Source of the DNA: Phylloscopus collybita
Taxonomy: Eukaryota; Chordata; Aves; Passeriformes; Phylloscopidae
Assembly: GCA_027886175.1 (NCBI GenBank)
Contig: JAJNNQ010000137.1
Coordinates: 8,064,001 to 8,128,000 of the forward strand
Direction of reading: 5' to 3'
Length of the DNA: 64,000 bases
Positions 26,141-38,730 of the stretch are shown piece after piece. The notes beneath the pieces were generated by a model. It did no database searches and was not told where the DNA came from. It worked only from the letters and a program-made list of their open reading frames with translations. Made by a program: the position numbers and the translations under genes. How positions within the stretch are numbered: position 1 is the first letter of the stretch; each line of letters begins with the position of its first letter.

Positions 26141-26307
26141 ACTTTTACAGCACCTTTTAGCCAAAAATCTCCAAGTAGTTTACAAACCATGACAATGCTA
26201 TGTTCAACCTCACAATACTCTTAAGAGTTCATTAAAAATTATTGCAGTTCTGTAGATGGAAAAAACAGGGGCACATAGTCTGTGACAGAAAAATCATTAG
26301 GCCACAG
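26141..26307 (-). mobile_element. Probable ancient MIR-like SINE (reverse)
   Basis: From left to right the segment shows an ACAGCACCTTTTAGCC start, an AGTTTACAAACC block, CCTCACAATACTC, then GTAGATGGAAAAAACAGGGG and CACATAG, with TGTGACAG and GCCACAG after it. This series matches, in order, the reverse complement of the long MIR-type elements of amniotes (the gap before TGTGACAG replaces the usual GTTAAG block). This is the clearest of the ancient repeats here. Confidence 0.6.
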
Positions 26308-26959
26308 ATTTTTTCAAAGTGCTCTGTCATAGCAAATGCTAACAAATCTACCATCCTTTCTCTCCTGCCCTCTGCCAACATATTTGCAAAGTAATTGTAT
26401 GGAGAGTGAGTAGAGATGTGTCAAACCATAAGTGATGCTCCCTCTCTAATGAAAACCACAAGCATATATTGCTATATTATTACACCACCAAGATGCAAAT
26501 ACTGAGTCATGAAATACATGGAAATCAGTTTCAATGGTACAAGTTCCCTTCCATGGTTTTGACAGAGAGAGAGTGTGGTAGTCTCCTTGAATGTAGAAAA
26601 GGCTCCCTTACTTAGGTATATCAGCTTTATCTTTATAATTAGAGGAGTAGAATGAAGTAAAAATGGGTGACTGAAGGGCAAAAAAGTGAAGGTCGAGGCT
26701 TCCTGTTTATAATTGTTGGACAAGTCCTCCACGCTATTCTCTAGACACCTACCCTAAAATAGAAACAGTACTTTCTTTTCCCTCCAAAAGAAACTTCTTT
26801 TCAGAGATGAGATTAGATCATTGTATTTTTTTATTATAATACACATTCTTCATTACATACTCTTCATTATATTACATATATCTATACCTTTGTTATATAT
26901 TTTGCACTATACTACATAGTGTTACTTCAGGGAAAGAAATGATGTCATACTGAAAGCTG
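26308..26959. other. AT-rich spacer
   Basis: It contains an A/T-rich, internally repetitive patch at about 26822-26908 with variants of TTCATTA and TACATA. No gene is seen; an 86-codon frame at 26472-26732 (-) has no recognisable product. Confidence 0.5.
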
Positions 26960-27045
26960 AAATCTTGAGACCTTAGTTAAGTTCCCACTTCTGCCATAGG
27001 CATCTTATGTCACTTAATTAAATCCTCTCAGGTTTTGTTCTTTTC
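26960..27045 (+). mobile_element. Probable ancient MIR-like fragment
   Basis: GTTCCCACTTCTGCCAT, then TGTCACTTAATTAAATCCTCTC and a CAGGTTTT block follow the order of the central MIR region on the plus strand. Confidence 0.4.
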
Positions 27046-28400
27046 TGCTCTGTATGTTACATAATTCCTTCGAAAATGCTATAACCAGTTAAAGCTGAAA
27101 ACTATTTCCTTCTGCTAAAAAGACTATTCCAGTACAACTCTAAATATTTTCATATGTATTTGTCCATATATTTATCTGCATTTATCCATATCTAAGCAAT
27201 CAGCACAAAAACCCAGACACAGAGATGTGCACACATCTACACAAGTTTATATATTATAGATAGAGATTATTTACTCCAATGGGGAGATTTGGCCAGCTCT
27301 CAGCCACAGATTGGTGTATATTTTCTGCTAGCAATATTTCTCAAGGAAGAGAAAATGAAGAATAACTTCTACAGTTAGGACCTCTTGGAGAATTTAAGGC
27401 ACCATAATATCATTGCGTAAGCTGGAAGTAAGCCAGGACACTGGGGTTAACACCCCTGCTCAAGTGAGAGGAGCCAGGGGACCATTCATAGCTATAAAAG
27501 TGGTCAAGAGCTGTGGTTTTAGGTTACATCCTAAATACAGGTAACTCAAGGACATTGCTAAATGCATTACATTGAGTACAAGCTTCACTTCTGTAGAATG
27601 GCATAGCATATTTTTAATATTTATGAATACTTCAAGCAAGCTTTTTCAGTCATTACAGTTTGTGATACATAAAACTGAAGAAGTTAAAGACAGAACAAGT
27701 TATATTAAATCCAAGCAAGCATTCAGTTGTGATCCTGGTGAAACCACAGGGGCATTTTCTTACTATTGAGAAAAGCATCAGATATGGTTTCAGTTTTATT
27801 GTGCAGTTAGATGCCTAGCAAATAGAATGTGAGTCGTTCTGTATAGACTTGCCTTTATAGAGAGATGTAGGGACATGATGAGAATGTTTTCAGTTTTATT
27901 TTCTGCCTTCCTCCTGTTTTCTAAACACACACAAAACTAGCTTGGGAATAATATGTTGTTATGCTAAAACCATCTGTACAGTAAAACTTCAAAGCATTTA
28001 AAATTTTTATAAAAGCTTTAGGAAGGAGATTAGTTGTTCTGTTGAATATTTTCTTTAACTTTCTTGCCATTGCTCAAGTCAACTAAGATTGTTTGCGGTT
28101 CAGAAAATGTGTGCCCTAAATGAAGTATACTCAAGGACTTGTTAGACACCTTTAGATCACATCTAACTAGACTAAATTAACTTAAAACAATCTTAGCATA
28201 CCTTCTGATATTATTACCAATCATTGCAGTATTGCTTCAGGAAAGAAAGAACCCCTTATTTCCACATCACATTACAGTGCCTTCAGTCACTGCCATTTGT
28301 GATGTTTTGGATGATGGGATTTTTCATCTATCCTGACAGATTATGACTAGCAATGCAGGAACAGGGGGTCATGATACTTTAGGTGCTCATATCTAGAAAT
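27046..28400. other. AT-rich non-coding stretch
   Basis: Nothing recognisable apart from short A/T tracts. A 65-codon frame at 27572-27769 (+) is not supported as a gene. Confidence 0.55.
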
Positions 28401-28503
28401 CAGAACACTCAGCTGGGAAGTGGAGTCCTGTTTCTATGGTAAAGTCTGCTCCTCATTGCCTACATTATTTTCTTCAACCTAGTGATGTGAAATGAGAAAA
28501 TAA
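28401..28503 (+). mobile_element. Possible ancient MIR-like fragment
   Basis: GGAGTCCTGTTTCTATGG, a CTGCTCCTCATTGCC block and GTGAAATGAGAAAATAAT occur in MIR order but with heavy divergence. Confidence 0.3.
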
Positions 28504-30360
28504 TTTGTGCAAACTGTTTAATCCTGTCTAATCCAATAGGTAGCTTTTACTGAATAGTACAGGGCTTCCTTAACTGACCTGATTGAGTGGTTTTGCTCTG
28601 AAGTGGGTGCATTTTTGTGCTCTGTTCCAGAGTCACTGGGTTACATTAGTGCTGCCTATGTGACGTGATGGGGACAATAATATCTCACAGTGGGACAGCT
28701 GTTTCCTCAGGGGAAGCCAGACCACAAGTTGCACAAACTGTCTGTGGAGGTGTGCAGAGTCGATAGTACTCATGGAGAACAAGGGATACTACACACTTTC
28801 AGAGAGGAGATGACAGTGCAGAAAGTCTTTGGAAAATGTCAGTGAGTGATGCTTGTCTTCCACAGATTTGAACCTCGTTGAATTTTGCTGCCTTTCCCTC
28901 CTTTTTCCAGCCAGACAAGCTCAGTGTGGCAGCACTCTGGCATGTACACCATGGGAGTCAGCATACACACAGGTGTTTCTGCCTGTACTTTCTGTCTTCA
29001 ACACTGGCAATGCATTTTTTAAGGGCATTTTTGGCAATCCCACGCTGATGTTCTGCAGAGTGGAGCCCACCCAGTAAGAACAAGTGAAATCATCCTTGTT
29101 CTCACTGACTTCCTGGTCACTCTCAACCTTTGAGGAAGAAGTCAAAGAGGTCAGCTGAATCATTAAGGAAATGATTCTGTGTTAGCATGCTTATTTTGCT
29201 GTTTTGTAGCTTAGCCTGGAAGGCTGGGCAGGGCACCTGGTGTGCACTGAGGTCCCGCCTTTCCCCCAGCGGTGCTGCCAGATTGCTGAAACTCACGGAG
29301 GTCAAGAGACTGTCCACAAGGTCATCCAATGACTCAGTGCCTCAATTCAAATTCAGTGCCAGCATCTGCTTGAGTCTTGGTTTTTTGTTCTGACCAGGAG
29401 ACTCACCCAAAATTAATTGGTGGAGAATTCAGTTCTAGTTGGATTAAGTAGGTCCTTTTATGTTCGTGACAATAGTATGTCAGTGCTTTCATGATGAATA
29501 GAGGAAATCTGGTATGCAGCATCAATCCTTACAGAAAAATTCACTCCTATTAGGATAATCAAGCTTCAGAAACTCAACAACAGCACATACACACACACAA
29601 AGAAGAGACAGTCTTGGGGCTATACATTGATTCAGTCAAAGACAAGTTTTCTTTGCTAATAGCTCTTATGCTTCTGAGGCATTTTCTGCTGTGACCAAGG
29701 TCAGCATAACATGGCAGAAATCACTCTGGTAGGAAAAAACACTGTCAGTGCTGGTTTGTGTCTTTCCCTTTTTCTTTTCTTGTGGTGTTTTGACCCTGGA
29801 TGGATGCCAGGTGCCCATCAAAGCCTCTGTATCACTCTCCTCCTCAGCTGAACAGGGGAGAAAAAAATCTAACCAAAGGTTCATGAGTTGATAAGGGGAG
29901 AGAGAAATCACTCATCTGTCACAGACAGAACAGACCTGACTTAGGGAAAATTAGCTGGATTTATTACCAATGAAAATAGGAGTAGGAAAATGAAATGTTA
30001 AACAAATCTTGAAAAACACTTTGCCCCACCACTCACTTCTTCCTGGGCTTAAGTTCGTTCTTGGTTCTCAGCCTTGGGCAGGGATAGGTGCATCTTGAAG
30101 CCAGCTGGTATTGGCTACTCTGGACATGGAGGCAGAGAAGCCCCCCCTGGACCTCCCTCCCATAACCAGAACCCTTGATGTGGAAACCCAATACATTTCT
30201 AAATCTTTCTTTTTATTCTTTCCTTCTTTAAAAATAAAGGCTATACTGAAGTTTTGTCTAAAATCCTTCTTAAAGCCCTGAAAATGTGAATATTCAAGGT
30301 TTGAGAACATAATGCTTCTTCTCAAAAGAGAGTCTTTAAGGCACAGAAAAAAGTACTCAC
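28504..30360. other. Non-coding stretch
   Basis: Overlapping 68- to 81-codon frames on both strands (28853-29393, 29666-29911) have no recognisable product. No repeat family is seen. Confidence 0.5.
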
Positions 30361-30461
30361 CTTGATTTATGGGTTTGCTATATTGTTTTATGACAATACA
30401 CAGCGCTGTTAAATATGGGGTTTAGTTGTGATTCCATCAACAGGCTGACATTGTCAAATTT
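30361..30461 (-). other. Candidate exon on minus strand (101 nt)
   Basis: Read on the minus strand, TTCTTCTCTTTAG precedes the segment and AATCAAG|GTGAGTAC follows it. Both are strong splice-like strings. The first frame is open for 27 codons and then meets TAG, close before the donor; the other frames stop early. It therefore cannot be a simple internal coding exon in full, but could be a lncRNA exon, a poison exon or chance. Confidence 0.17.
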
Positions 30462-33400
30462 CTAAAGAGAAGAAGCTAGAACTGAAATTTTTTTTTTGTT
30501 AACAAAGTTTCTTGAAGTCTGCCTTTTAAGCCATTAGACCTTTGAGGAAACCAGGACTTTCAGTCTTACTAATATTTATTTGTTTTTATTTAGTGATTTC
30601 TTTCAAATTGTTAGTGTCAGTTGGATATAGACAGGAAAGAGTTTTGGGGGATGGGAGAGGATGAAGTAACTTGAGGTCATGAGGTGTTTTTTCATCACCA
30701 ACTCTCTCAAAAGAGCATTGCACAGGTTCATCATGTGGTATTAAGGACATAGCACCTCAAATCAAGAATATTTATTTCTTTTGTAGCAGGGGCAGGTAAT
30801 CTTACACCTTGCCTATTGCCTTTAGATACCACCTTTTCTTTCCATCTTTGCTGGAGCCAAAAAATTGAGCTCTGTTCTAGATTAAACTCAGTGTGTAAAT
30901 GATACACACACAAGAACAACAAGACCACTCACAAGAAATCTCACTCCATTCCATTCTTTCTGGCAGTTCTCCTCCCTACCTTCCTCCACAGCTTTTGAAC
31001 AGTGTGGGCATTTGGAACTCTGACAAAGCAACATGCAACACAGCACAGACAGTTCTAGGGAGAAAGTAGATAGAAGTCACTTATGGCAGGTGTCTGTCAT
31101 ATTGCTTGGTGCTATTTGGAGAGAGACTAAGTTCCTCAGATGAGAAGTGTCAAGAGCTTAGAAGGACTATAGCAGAGATTCCAGGCCTTTGCAACCTCCC
31201 CTAACAAACAGATAATTTTGATCATATCTTTCAAACACATTTTTATGGTTTATTTTTTTGCTGCAACCACACCTTATAACCCTTTGTTATCCTCCTGCTA
31301 TTTAGGAGATTTAATTTGGAGATATGTGACTAAGTTCAAAAAGTTAGAAACATCTAAACTTTTTGTATTCTCAGATGATCCCACTGCATAAATACTTTTC
31401 CCTCTTTAAATAAGTATTATTAAGCAGTTTCTCATTCAACTTTTTACTAGCTGTTTTAAAATGCCTGGGAATGAAACAGTCTGCTTGCAACTAAGTGGCA
31501 GCACTTGTCCTGGAAATGAAATTCATATTTCTAAAGCGTTTACGGAATACCTGGAATGAGAGCATATAAATCATGGTCTCTCCATGTACAGTTCAAAACC
31601 AGTAATTTTAAACATTGCAGGTATTACAGTGAGTTGTGCTGAAAAATAAAGCACCAATTCATGAAGTCAGGTGGAATGGTACTGACAAAATTCTTACCAT
31701 GTGTACCAAAAATACCTAATTTTATGTGCACCTAAATAAAGAATACACTTGATCAAACTTCATTTCTGAGCCTCCACTGAAAACTTCAAAGATTCTGCTT
31801 ATCACTGCACTGAGACATTGGTGGTCTGAAGATCACACACTCTCAATTAGCTCTTCATTTGAAAAAGGGAAACACAACTCCTTAATTATAGTAGAAATAA
31901 CTCTTCATTTTCCATGAAGAATGACTCAGAGTTGATCTTAATTTTTTCTGTTCTAATGTTGGCAAAACAGTCAATTATTTCTGATCTTTTGATCAATTTG
32001 ATTTTTATATAAAAATTTCCAGTGGTCAGATGAGATTATAATGATGCCTATTCTACTGAATTTATAAATGAATTATACATTTCCAGAAGCGGTGTAGAAA
32101 GGCTGGCTTTGTGAGTGCAGTTCTTAGCAGCCGTAACCAGATGGAATGAACAGCAGTTTCAGTGGGTAGAAAATAGAAATTCTTTGTCATAAATTTCATA
32201 TTTGATACTCTAAAAGAATGAACTCCACTGTAGACATAAATATATCTTATTATGGTATTGCTTCAAATAGCATAATTAGTTTATACTTTGAACTAGAAGG
32301 TTCTATAGTCTGTTTTTTTGATTTTCCTTATCTTCTTTTTATAAAAATGGACTGCAGTTTAAAGCCAAGAATACCTGAAGTGGGCTCCACATGCTGTTCC
32401 CAATTGCTGCTAGATAACCGTGTTCAACGGGAGAGTATTTGGCTTCTCACTGTACAGTACATAAATCTTATGCAATTGCTGTTTCAATTTTTCTCTTTCC
32501 TTTGAACTCTTCAATGGAGGGAAAGAATTTCTTAAAGAGTTCAGTAGGAATGTCCCATTACGAAACATCAATCATCAAATGCCTATTGTACATGGAAAGT
32601 GAGGTGACTGTAATAAAATTGACATAACTAAGCAAGCAGCATCTGACCTTTAGGAGCCAGAGCCTATGATCAGAAGACCCAGTCTTCCAAACCTTTAGGA
32701 GTTAAGAGTTATCATCTCCCGCAAAAAATACCTCAGTAAATGAAGTGCTACATATGAATGTATGTGATAAAAGAGGTGGAATAAATTCTTCCCTGACCCT
32801 TAGTAGGGGAGTGTTGACAGAACAGAGGTAAAGAGTGATTTTTGAAAGGAAGGAAAAAAGGAATGTATCTTTGGGTCTAGATGGGAGCAGCTGCTCCCCT
32901 TATCTTACATCAGTGTTAAAGTAGTTGCTGTTCCTGCCATGTCAGCCAAGTCACAACACAGCGTGCAATGCTGCCTGCAGTTGATCCAAAGAAAAGGCAC
33001 AATGGGTTCCGTGAAATGTTGTGTCCACAATATGAACATAAATCTTTTGCTTTGTCAACCTGTTTGCTTTTGTCTCTGCTCTGTTTTCCATGTAGCATGC
33101 TGTCACTACTATATTAGTCTTCTTGAGCTTTCCAGTTCTCCAAGTATTTCAAGTGCTAGTTAGAGGAGACAGAGCCACTGAGAGTTCTGACTCAGCATCA
33201 GGCTGCTGAATTAATGTCTTTTTTGTACCTGTTTGTTTTGTTTTGTTTAGTTTCTCCCTATTTTGCCATTTTATTTAAGAGGAGTCAACTACATACACAA
33301 CTGATGCAGCTGATTAGTGCAAACCCAAACATTCTATGTTTTAAACCTTAGCAGAAGGCCCTCAGCTATCCTGGAAGGGATTGCCCTTCCCATTCAGGCG

Positions 33401-33624
33401 CTGCATATTTTTGCAAAAATGAGTGACCATAGAGCAGGATGCAGTTGACTCCATGCAAACACCTTGGCAAGAACATAACTTTTACGGGGTTACACTAGTC
33501 TCTTATTAAAGCTTTTGTGCATATTTATATTATGAATCAAATGAAAATGACAGGGATTTAGAATTTAATATTTCCAGAAATCCTTGAGATAGTTCTCTCC
33601 CCACAACATGGAGACCCTACTTTA
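30462..33624. other. AT-rich non-coding stretch
   Basis: Short frames only; the largest is 95 codons at 32218-32505 (+). A 24-nt segment at 32805-32828 sits between CCTTAG and GTAAAG but has little support as an exon. No repeat family is seen. Confidence 0.5.
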
Positions 33625-33675
33625 CTGATCTCTGTGTCAAATATGAGGGCTTTTGATTAGATAGTCCATTACGCC
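33625..33675 (+). mobile_element. Possible L2/MIR-like tail fragment
   Basis: An ATCTCTGTGTCAAATATGAGGG block followed by GATTAGATAGTCC recalls the 3' part of L2/MIR3-type elements. Heavily diverged. Confidence 0.25.
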
Positions 33676-33865
33676 AATATACAGTGGAGTTGAACTGAAT
33701 AGGTACTTTCACTGTAAAGTAAAAATTTCAAACATTTCAAAAATGCTCAATTTCTAGAACAACTTTACTAAAAAAGATGTCCCAAAAGTTAGATTTTGAT
33801 GTGTGATTGACATTTATTTCTTCTCTTAGGTTATTCTGTTAGAAATAGTCTGGTGATTTAGGATG

Positions 33866-33922
33866 ACTTGACTACTAGCTTCTTATTACTTCTTGATCTG
33901 TAAAAGAGGATGGAGATACCAC
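33866..33922 (+). mobile_element. Possible MIR-like fragment
   Basis: TGACTACTAGCTT, then CTTGATCTGTAAAAGAGGA and TGGAGATACC follow MIR order on the plus strand. Confidence 0.35.
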
Positions 33923-34157
33923 AGTGAGAAGAAAGTAGTAGCAGTTAAGTCTTTCTACTCTTCTACCTTCACTATTTCTCAGTACTCTGAGAAATATTAA
34001 GTGCAAAGAAAGAAAAAGGGTAGGTTGCCCTCTCAGTGTTTTGCCTCCATCCTTCTGTCTCCATAATTACCCAATCTCCACTCCTGAGGTACTACAGGAG
34101 GATCTGACAGTTCACATAAATTCAGACAGCATTTTCTGGCAGAGAGTTACTATGGTC

Positions 34158-34226
34158 TCTGTTTTGCAAACAGGAAACTGGAACTAAGTTGCAGAGCAGA
34201 TCATCCAAGTAAGCCATAAACAGAGC
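34158..34226 (-). mobile_element. Possible MIR-like fragment (reverse)
   Basis: TTTTGCAAACAGGAAACTGG followed by GCAGAGCAG, TCATCCAAGT and AAGCC...CAGAG matches the reverse complement of MIR in order. Confidence 0.35.
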
Positions 34227-34906
34227 AATACATTAAATTCTTCCTTGGTCCATCAGTAAAGTCCTACTTGGAAGAGCACTTCAGGAAGTGCTTATCTGGT
34301 TCTCTCTCTCCTTTTCGCCAAACACACTTTTTCTTTTTTTTCATGGAGCACAATATAATGAAAAAGGATCTTTTACTTGGCCTAGCTTGATAGTGTTTCT
34401 GTTCAGGGCAGATTATTAAATTTCAGAATTAAGTATATTTATATCTCACAAACAACTTTATGAACAAAACAAAAAGAGGAGCTAACCATATGCCATCGTC
34501 CAGTTTGTGTTTTTGGAGAATGTATTTCCAAGAGCTCTTTGAACTTGAGAGCTAACATGCATTTTCTACTCTGCAGATGTTCCAGCAAACTATAACCCAG
34601 CACTGCTTCTCTGGAGTGTGGTGTACTGTGGCTTTAGTTCAGCCAAGTACAGCATGTCAAATGTCAGCTTGTTATGACAGCAATAAACTTGTGATTCCCT
34701 TGAAGCAGATGTTTTAATTTGTTAGGTGTTTTTTGGGGAAAAAATCTGCTTGCATTTAAATGGATGTTCAGATTGAGAATGGAATTTTCTTGAAAACATC
34801 TTTTCCACCTGTATGAAAACTTTATCAGGGAGGCTTATGACACATGTGTGAAGCAGTGTGAGAAATCATCACAAAGATGGCCAAAGTACAGAAATCTCCT
34901 TCACAC
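34227..34906. other. AT-rich non-coding stretch
   Basis: No gene or repeat is recognised. Confidence 0.55.
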
Positions 34907-34944
34907 CTGAAAGACGACCTTTCTGAAAGATGACCTTTCTGAAG
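34907..34944. repeat. 16-bp tandem duplication (2.4 copies)
   Basis: The unit CTGAAAGAYGACCTTT occurs twice with one difference (C or T), followed by the first bases of a third copy. Confidence 0.9.
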
Positions 34945-35138
34945 TCACTTCAGTATAGGAGTCAAATCTGGACCGTGGAGGATCCTGTTTAATGCATCTC
35001 ATATTGCAAAAGAACACTGAAATCCAGAGTCTGCTGAGGCATCTTCTTCCTAAGGTGGTCCTTGCTGCTGTGAATTACCACCATACTCTTCTGATCTTTC
35101 CCTTTTTCGTGTGCTGTTGGTTTTACTCCTTTTTGTAG

Positions 35139-35236
35139 TGATCAGTGAGGATTACAGTTTTAAAGCAATTGCCAAAAGAAAAACCTTTGATGGTTTTCAA
35201 AGACAGGGAAGAAATATGCACCTGTCTGAGCTTCAG
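35139..35236 (+). other. Candidate internal exon (98 nt)
   Basis: A strong acceptor, TTTTACTCCTTTTTGTAG, ends at 35138 and CTTCAG|GTAAAG marks the donor. One frame is open across the segment, giving 2 nt plus 32 codons, phase 1 in and phase 0 out. That frame is also open upstream to 35111 and downstream to 35296, which weakens the point. The peptide is basic and mixed in composition. I do not recognise it and see no domain. Chance pseudo-exon is the main alternative. Confidence 0.2.
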
Positions 35237-38200
35237 GTAAAGAATGTTACAGCTGTGGGAACACTATTTCAAATAATTGATCTAATTTTGCAGTGAAATA
35301 TTGGACCTTACTCTGTCCTCAGTAAATGGTAGGATTTTCCCCAGACATAAATTTGACATTAAAGTTCATATCTGGCTGAACCTACATGAAAAGCAAAAGG
35401 GGACATTTTGCCTCATTAAACAATACACAGACAGATGCACTCAAAAGATCAGTCTAGAAATCCTCTTTTTCTGGGATTCCATTCTTCACATGTGTTCCTT
35501 ATTGTGTCATATATGTTGGCAGTTTACATTTTTTGCTCTAGTTCTTTATACAAGCTGGTGAAGCCCTGGTTGCTGAGGAACATATGCTATTTAAATTTCA
35601 GACTTTTTTTCCTTTCTAAAATCTAGTAACTCCAACAAAAGTAAGACATTTAAGCCTAAAACCAAGCGTGGACTTTTCTAGAGTTTCCTTGAAAGAAACA
35701 TGAAACAAAACAAAACCCTGCTCTGTTTAATGAGTCTCCTCCCTCTGATAAAGTTTTTAGGAGTTCACTGCAGTCCACCTGGGGTAAAAACAATTCAGCA
35801 GAAGCAACTGTGCAGTGAGTTAAAACCCCACAGACTAACATAATTTAGCCCAGTGTAGACTGCTCCCAGAATCACACACTCAGCAGCATTGTGGAGGCAA
35901 TGTGGGTCCAGCACTGAGAGTACAAAGATTTCTTCACATCATTTTGATTTATTTGTTGATATGTCTGCCTACTAGATACTCTAATAACTAAATAATGGGC
36001 CAAGTTACATGGCTGAATATCTTTTTTTATATGTTTAAAAAATTCTTGCATGTTTTTTTTGTGACATAAATTCTGACCACGCATACTTGAAAGGAATGGT
36101 TAAATCCTACAGCAACAGCCACAGAGCCAGAATAGCAGAAGGCTTTGAAAAGAAACTTACCTTTTCCTTGTTTTGAAATGTGTTTCAAAGAAGAATTTGG
36201 GTAATCTGCAGCACAGCACTAGTATCCATTTAATGGCAATTTACTTTGGAAAAATTCATTTTCAACAGACAATATGGCTAATATTTTTCCAAAACAGCAA
36301 ACTTGATGAAAGACAGACTTTAAGGAGAGGGAACTCTCTCACTTCTTCTTTTCCCTACCCAGGGATGCCCACACATCTGTGGGAGTTTGAGGATTTTAAA
36401 ACTTTACTAAATGGATAGCCTCTCAGATCCATGCATCACTGCTGTTTTGCTGTTAGAGGGTTTATAATTAAAAATCATGACATGTGACCTTTAGTCCATG
36501 GCCACAGCATAATTACATTCCCCTTACCTTATTTATGAATGCAAATCAGGTCAATTTAACTCAGCATTGTGTTTACTCTGCATATTTTAAAAAGACATTT
36601 CTTGCCACAGCATGTCTTCCTCCCAGCCTCTTGCACTTTGTGGTAATTGCAGAGCATGCTGTCACGCTGGAATTGCAGGTATGGAGAGTTTGAGTGGTGA
36701 TGGAGTCTGAGTGGTCTGGAGAAGCCTCAGATCTGTCAGCAGCCAAAAGTGATGAGATAATTTGAATGGCACAGTTTTTTCTTTGAATGGCTAACAGTAC
36801 TCCAGAACAAGCTTTAATGAAACTGATATACCTTGGCAATAAAACTAATATATCTCAGCTGAAGTTATTTGTGGTAGCCGAGGATCTAACACCCAGCTTA
36901 TTACACAAGCTGCTGTTTTTGGAAGGCTCTGCCCCCAGAGCTCATCTATGGAAAGCCATTCCTCACTGTGCCTTTGAACCCTCACCATGCCTTGAGGTAA
37001 ACTCCTCCCAAGTGCCAGTGGATTAAATAACCCTTGTATGGAGGTACACAGGGAGAAGCAAGGGGAATTTCAACTGGTCATTATCAATCACAGAGCACAA
37101 ACAGTTTGGAGAAGTAATCAGTCTCTCTGTCCTTCACACAAAGAGGTTTACAACACCAGAGGAGTTTATTATTATTGCTGGCCTAAGATCATCAAAGTCA
37201 TTTTGTTTCGTCTTGAACAGTAGTCAGAGGGGTTAAAGGGAGGTTAAACTGCCTAAACAAAATGGAAGCAATTACACAGTGGGATCATGGATGACTGTTT
37301 GCTTTAACCCTCACTGACAAAAAAGGTACTGTAAGAAAAAAGTTCTCTGGCTCTTCACAATCATTAAAAGCATCTGTCTATTTAAGTTGATGCCAAGCTT
37401 CTTCACCTAAATCTTTGGGGGAATGTCACTGCTTTAAACACTATCAGCTTCCTCACAGTTCCCCACACAGCCCCCATTCAGTGTCTGATCTTTGCAGCAT
37501 TGTCATCACTTTCCAAGCTGCTGTGCAGGGCAGGACTTACACGGTGCTAGCCCTGTGCCTGTAAAAGCTATGACTGAGCTTTTCTACTCTGAGACTTGGC
37601 AGGAAAAGACAAAGCTCTGTGGAAGAGCAGTGTGATGGGGAATGCAGATTTAGCCCATTCCAAACTTTAAATTGTAAGAAGGGGAATTGACTCTTCTACT
37701 CCATTCAAGGTTATATCACAGCTGAGTTGTCAAACTTGGCCTTCCACTGACCTGCATCATGTGAGAGGATGAGATCCTCACTAATTTTGTTGGTTTTTTT
37801 TTTTTTCCCTGTTCCTCAGATATGGAAGGTAGTAGCATTAACAACTTTAACTTGCAGCATGAACACTGCTGTATTGTGAGGCTAAATAGAGTCTTTATTG
37901 ACGTCTTTATTCCCTGAAGCTCCACCACTGTTAAGGAGAAAAACACATTAAAGAGTCCTGGAAACATGATGTGTTTAAAGAAAGCATAGGAAAGAAAATT
38001 TAATTCCATAAGCAGGCCTTGACACAGTGTTTATTGAAACTTGTCTTTTTGAAAGGTAACTAGGGCTTCTACAGATAACCCAAATGAAGAATTGCATGCC
38101 TAATTTTATCATTATGTAAGACACTTGCAAAATGTAGCCTGAAGGAGTGTTACTGAAATTGCTTCTTTATTGATTTAATCTTTGCAAAGTTAATGGTGAA

Positions 38201-38446
38201 ATACTTCTGTGATCCTGTGTCACACCTCCAAACATGAAGGGACTCCTTGAAAGAGTTCTCTATATCCTGTGAAGTGTTTATCTTGTTTGAGCTTGTTGCA
38301 AGGCTTAAGGAAAAAATCATCAGGGAATAGGATAGGAGGAAAGCACTGGATTTACAGTGATTTGTAAAAGAGTTTGCAATTATCTGGCATATCTATTGTT
38401 GGGGAAAAAAAAAGAAGCAACAACAAACAAACCAACCCAAACCAAC
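35237..38446. other. Non-coding stretch
   Basis: Many frames of 60 to 97 codons on both strands have no recognisable product. 36480-36960 is compositionally complex, with an ATGCAAAT octamer at 36539-36546, and might be regulatory. On the minus strand AAAAG|GTAAGTTTC at about 36160 is a good donor string without a convincing exon. Confidence 0.5.
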
Positions 38447-38467
38447 TTTTTTTTTTTTTTTTTTTTT
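38447..38467. repeat. Poly-T (21 T)
   Basis: This homopolymer is preceded by AAC/AAAC-like repeats (38419-38446). It could be the tail of a reverse-oriented retroelement. No body is recognised. Confidence 0.85.
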
Positions 38468-38730
38468 AATAAAGAGAAAACAATTAAACAGCTTGTTGAT
38501 GGAGCCAAAATGTTCAAGTACAAAAAAGATTTAATAGTGTCCCAGTCATAGAAGGAGGTTGTACAGGGATGAATCAGGCTCTTACATCTCAAAACATTAC
38601 TGTAAATGGTAAAGACCAAATAATATTCTTAGACAAATATCTGTGATCTCTGATAATTAACCACAGCCTGTACATGAAGGAACCTATTTCTGTCTGTCTT
38701 GCTTCAGATTTAAAGGAATGCAAAGCTGTC

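Noticed and set aside
32805..32828. 24-nt microexon-like segment between CCTTAG and GTAAAG
   Set aside because: The acceptor tract is short, and such small intervals are very common by chance.
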